A stretch of DNA of 7,734 bases. It comes from Cryomorphaceae bacterium (GTDB lineage Bacteria > Bacteroidota > Bacteroidia > Flavobacteriales_D > Crocinitomicaceae). The notes under the pieces are model-generated. The model was not told where the DNA came from, searched no databases, and was given only the letters and a program-made list of their open reading frames with translations. Position 1 is the first letter of the stretch. Each line of letters opens with the position of its first letter. The stretch is taken from NCBI GenBank assembly GCA_027485365.1, contig JAIXRD010000350.1, positions 1-7,734 of the forward strand, given 5' to 3'. The translations under genes and the position numbers were made by a program. Of the stretch, positions 5,542 to 7,734 are shown piece after piece.

Positions 5542-6981
5542 ATGGTATTAAGTAGATTTTGGCTCATTATTTTTATCTCCTCCCTGGTTTTTATCTTGGT
5601 TGGAGTTTCTTTCAATCAGCAGTATAGCATTGATTCAGTGATCAATGGAATAAAAGATGATCCTGTATTAATTGATGAAAAGTACTTGTTTCAATTACCG
5701 AATTCGCTAAAGGATACGTTAAAAAGTAGTCCTGAAGGAACCGTCGTTTTCAATGTAAATGAGTTAGATGCCGACACTACCTATGTGAATTCAGAGGGTC
5801 AGGTACGAATTTACAGCGGCGTCCAAAAAACAGATGGATTGCTTCCAACGGCGAAGTCAACCATTTTGGATATCATTCTACCCTTGCTTGCCTATTTAGC
5901 ATTTTTTGCTGGCTTAATGCAGTTACTTATTGACTCAGGAGCTGCGGAAGGCTTGGCTAAATGGTTGAGTCCCTTCTTTGTTAAGGTATTCCCGTCGGTA
6001 CCTAAGAACCATCCGAGTATTTCGTATATGACCTTGAATTTCGCGGCTAATTTTCTTGGACTCGATTCTGCGGCCACACCCTTTGGGCTTAAAGCGATGG
6101 AAAGTTTACAGGAAATCAACCCAGATAAAGACAGGGCGAGTGATGCACAGATAATGTTTCTTTGCTTGCATGCAGCAGGCTTAACCCTGATTCCAACGTC
6201 GATCATTGGATACCGAGCTGCAGAGCATGCTACGAACCCTGCGGACGTCATGTTGCCGTGTATTATTACCTCATTTATAGGAACCATAGCGGCCTTAATA
6301 ATTGTTGGAATTCGTCAACGGGTAAATTTATTGAGTGGATTACTAATTACGGTTGTCTTTAGTATCATTGCGGCGATGTTGGGTCTACTTTTTTACATTG
6401 GTTCCCTGGATTTAATGGCAAAAAACCATTTTACGTCAAACTTTTCGGGGGTATTGTTAATTGGCATTATCCTCTTAACCTTGGGGTTTGCGTTTTGGAA
6501 GGAGAAACGTTTTGCAGCGAATAATACAACAGTGTTTGATTCCTTTGTAACAGGTGCCAAAAATGGGATGAATACGGCGGTGACGATTTTTCCATATGTG
6601 TTAGGAATGTTGGTGGCCATTTCAGTGTTCAGGAATAGTGGGATGTTTGAATTGCTTAGCCAAGGCATTACATGGGTTTTCTCGCAAGTTGGCTTATCCA
6701 AAGAAATTACCGATTCGCTTCCGGTGGCGATGTTGCGTCCGTTTAGTAGTGGCGGTTCACGTGGGTTCATGTTGGATGCCATGCGTGTTTATGGACCGGA
6801 TTCTTTTACGGGACGTTTAAGTTGTATTTTCCAATGCAGCGCGGAAACTACCTTTTATGTTGTGGCTGTTTATTTTGGTGCCATTAAGGTAAAGAATACC
6901 AGGTATACCCTGTCTACCATGTTGTTAGTGGATTTAGTGTGTGTATTCGCCGCGATTTTGGTGGCCAGTTGGTTCTTTTAG
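5542..6981 (+). CDS. SpmA-SpmB fused membrane protein (nucleoside-recognition/Gate domains)
   Basis: A 479-aa polytopic inner-membrane protein in which homologues of the separate Bacillus spore maturation proteins SpmA and SpmB are joined. A first membrane helix lies about 7-22, then a polar segment of about 80 residues (23-105), probably outside the cytoplasm. The SpmA-type Gate domain follows (about 106-260), with the signature NFAANFLGLDSAATPFGLKA starting at 166. Further helices at about 264-287 and 301-318 lead into the SpmB-type Gate domain (about 335-479), with LRPFSSGGSRG (398-408), GPDSFTGRL (418-426) and QCSAETTFYV (431-440). In Bacillus the pair is needed for spore core dehydration. 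This host shows no sign of sporulation, so the role must differ, possibly transport, and the substrate is unknown. The next gene starts 2 nt downstream, so the two are co-transcribed. Confidence 0.92.
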   Translation: MVLSRFWLIIFISSLVFILVGVSFNQQYSIDSVINGIKDDPVLIDEKYLFQLPNSLKDTLKSSPEGTVVFNVNELDADTTYVNSEGQVRIYSGVQKTDGLLPTAKSTILDIILPLLAYLAFFAGLMQLLIDSGAAEGLAKWLSPFFVKVFPSVPKNHPSISYMTLNFAANFLGLDSAATPFGLKAMESLQEINPDKDRASDAQIMFLCLHAAGLTLIPTSIIGYRAAEHATNPADVMLPCIITSFIGTIAALIIVGIRQRVNLLSGLLITVVFSIIAAMLGLLFYIGSLDLMAKNHFTSNFSGVLLIGIILLTLGFAFWKEKRFAANNTTVFDSFVTGAKNGMNTAVTIFPYVLGMLVAISVFRNSGMFELLSQGITWVFSQVGLSKEITDSLPVAMLRPFSSGGSRGFMLDAMRVYGPDSFTGRLSCIFQCSAETTFYVVAVYFGAIKVKNTRYTLSTMLLVDLVCVFAAILVASWFF

Positions 6982-6983
6982 TT

Positions 6984-7472
6984 ATGTGGAATTGGTTTAA
7001 GAAAAATAAGGAGAAGGACAAGGAGATTGTACCTGAGATGAAAGCAGTCCCACTAAAGCCGATAAACTTTCCGGCATCAATTATATTGTTGTGGATAAAA
7101 GCAATTGACGGCGATAAAGTGGTTCAGTTGTGGTTGCGTGAAAATGGATATGAATCCTTATTTCACGCTACGAATGCGATATACCTCATTCAAGATTCTC
7201 GGGATTGGTTAATGGAAAATGGCTATGCGCACTTGATGGCCATGATAAATGCGGCAGAAGGATTGGTACAAGCACAACAGTGGTTGATGGCACACAAGAT
7301 GGAATTATTGTTTCATATTGGCCGTGCGGTGGACCATGAGAACGACAGTTGGGAATGGCTCGGTAAAAACGCTACGCCGGATCTATTCATGTTGGCCAAA
7401 TCGATACAATTCATCAAGGACAAAATCGAAGAGAACCACAGGGACATTCATTCGTTTGGTAAGGATTTATAA
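6984..7472 (+). CDS. Uncharacterised protein of four 25-residue helical repeats, coupled to SpmAB
   Basis: I do not recognise this 162-aa protein as a named family. Start chosen at 6984 (MWNWFKKNKEK), 2 nt after the SpmAB stop; an in-frame ATG at 6939 would overlap SpmAB by 43 nt and is less likely. After a charged, lysine-rich N-terminus (about 5-20) and a hydrophobic stretch (31-41), residues 48-147 form four consecutive repeats of exactly 25 residues (48-72, 73-97, 98-122, 123-147). Every repeat has W-L at positions 3-4 and L at 12; N is at 7 in three, and A or S at 18. A degenerate half-repeat may precede them (about 34-47). The pattern suggests a small alpha-solenoid made of helix pairs, usually a protein-binding scaffold. 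There is no signal peptide, so it is probably cytoplasmic and could bind the cytoplasmic side of SpmAB. Function unknown. Confidence 0.85.
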   Translation: MWNWFKKNKEKDKEIVPEMKAVPLKPINFPASIILLWIKAIDGDKVVQLWLRENGYESLFHATNAIYLIQDSRDWLMENGYAHLMAMINAAEGLVQAQQWLMAHKMELLFHIGRAVDHENDSWEWLGKNATPDLFMLAKSIQFIKDKIEENHRDIHSFGKDL

Positions 7473-7477
7473 CCCAT

Positions 7478-7503
7478 AAAAAAAGCCCGCCGAAGCGAGC
7501 CTT
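7478..7503 (-). terminator. Intrinsic terminator of the convergent gene at the right edge
   Basis: Read on the minus strand: GCTCGC (7500-7495), loop TTCG, GCGGGC (7490-7485), then seven T (7484-7478). The stem has five Watson-Crick pairs and one G-U, closed by the very stable C(UUCG)G loop, and may extend by up to three weaker pairs (7501-7503) into the T-run. On the plus strand the same hairpin has a C-A mismatch and is followed by CTTCCTGG instead of a T-run, so it should work mainly for the minus-strand gene. It starts 6 nt after the stop of the repeat-protein gene. Confidence 0.85.
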
Positions 7504-7528
7504 CCTGGAATTTACTTAAAATCAATCG

Positions 7529-7734
7529 TTATTCCATTTCAAATACCCTAACAATTTCACCATCTTCAAATACTGCAAGCATAAAGGTGTTTTTTCTTGG
7601 TGTAATGATTTTACCATTTAAATCAATAAAATACATTGGTTTCTTGTCGTTTAATTGCAACAAGTTATTTATTCCCGTATGATTAATTGTTAAGTTGATC
7701 GTTATAATACTATCGCAACCATTAGCATTTGTTA
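7529..7734 (-). CDS. C-terminal end of a probable T9SS-secreted surface protein (partial, runs off window)
   Basis: Missed by simple ORF searches because the start lies beyond 7734. The minus-strand frame is open from the window edge to TAA at 7531-7529 and gives the last 67 residues. The visible part begins with TNANGCDSIITINLTIN, a segment of the kind (GCDS-hydrophobic-LxLTI) found as a short beta repeat in large Bacteroidota extracellular proteins. It ends with a compact tail, MYFIDLNGKII then PRKNTFMLAVFEDGEIVRVF (residues 45-64 of the fragment). This resembles short C-terminal tails (D-x-x-G-K/R ... L-x-V/Y-x-D-G) on secreted Bacteroidota proteins and differs from the YPNP-type tail of the S8 peptidase here. 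Followed after 25 nt by the UUCG terminator. Function of the full protein cannot be told. Confidence 0.75.
   Translation of the reverse strand, partial: TNANGCDSIITINLTINHTGINNLLQLNDKKPMYFIDLNGKIITPRKNTFMLAVFEDGEIVRVFEME

Noticed and set aside
5892..6782. Minus-strand open frames at 5892-6287 and 6393-6782
   Set aside because: They are antisense to the strongly conserved SpmA and SpmB domains, and their translations show no recognisable domain. The same holds for plus-strand frames inside ACMSD, the peptidase, nitroreductase and pirin, and for small frames at 6162-6362 and 6638-6820.
5542..6981. Sign of a sporulating host
   Set aside because: SpmA/SpmB homologues, especially fused ones, are common outside spore formers, and the T9SS tail and promoter type point to Bacteroidota.
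6939..6983. Longer start for the repeat protein at 6939
   Set aside because: It would overlap the SpmAB gene by 43 nt and add residues with no repeat-like character, whereas the ATG at 6984 sits 2 nt after the SpmAB stop.

Overview
The window looks like chromosomal DNA from a non-sporulating member of the Bacteroidota, most likely Flavobacteriales of the Crocinitomicaceae/Cryomorphaceae kind. Three things point there: a secreted S8 peptidase with a C-terminal YPNP-type sorting tail of the type IX secretion system (T9SS); a second gene end carrying an 'NGCDSIITINLTI' segment typical of Bacteroidota surface proteins; and promoter -7 elements of the form TAnnTTTG. The finer placement is inference, with no search behind it.

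Layout. Positions 1-276 contain no gene but hold five copies of a short palindrome (ACTCC-NNN-GGAGT) in two arm types. Next is a minus-strand block read from 3969 down to 277: S8 peptidase with T9SS tail, then a PaiA-like GNAT acetyltransferase whose start overlaps the peptidase stop (TAATG), then a well-conserved ACMSD, the 2-amino-3-carboxymuconate-6-semialdehyde decarboxylase of the kynurenine pathway. A good TTG-N17-TATTTTTG promoter lies only 4 nt upstream of the peptidase start. A second minus-strand pair, pirin then an NfsB-like nitroreductase, runs from 5410 to 4053 with its own candidate -7 element.

The divergent plus-strand block starts at 5542. It has a SpmA-SpmB fused membrane protein (479 aa), followed 2 nt later by an unrecognised 162-aa protein built of four exact 25-residue helical repeats. 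A convergent gene enters from the right edge on the minus strand. Only its last 67 codons are present, and it ends at a strong intrinsic terminator with a UUCG loop.

Function. Pirin plus nitroreductase looks like a small redox/detoxification pair. ACMSD diverts tryptophan breakdown away from NAD synthesis, but no other kynurenine gene is in view. The SpmAB fusion and the repeat protein look like a membrane protein with a dedicated partner, and this is the least explained part of the window. The palindrome cluster is the other feature that ordinary gene content does not explain. I see no phage, CRISPR, toxin-antitoxin or insertion-sequence gene here.
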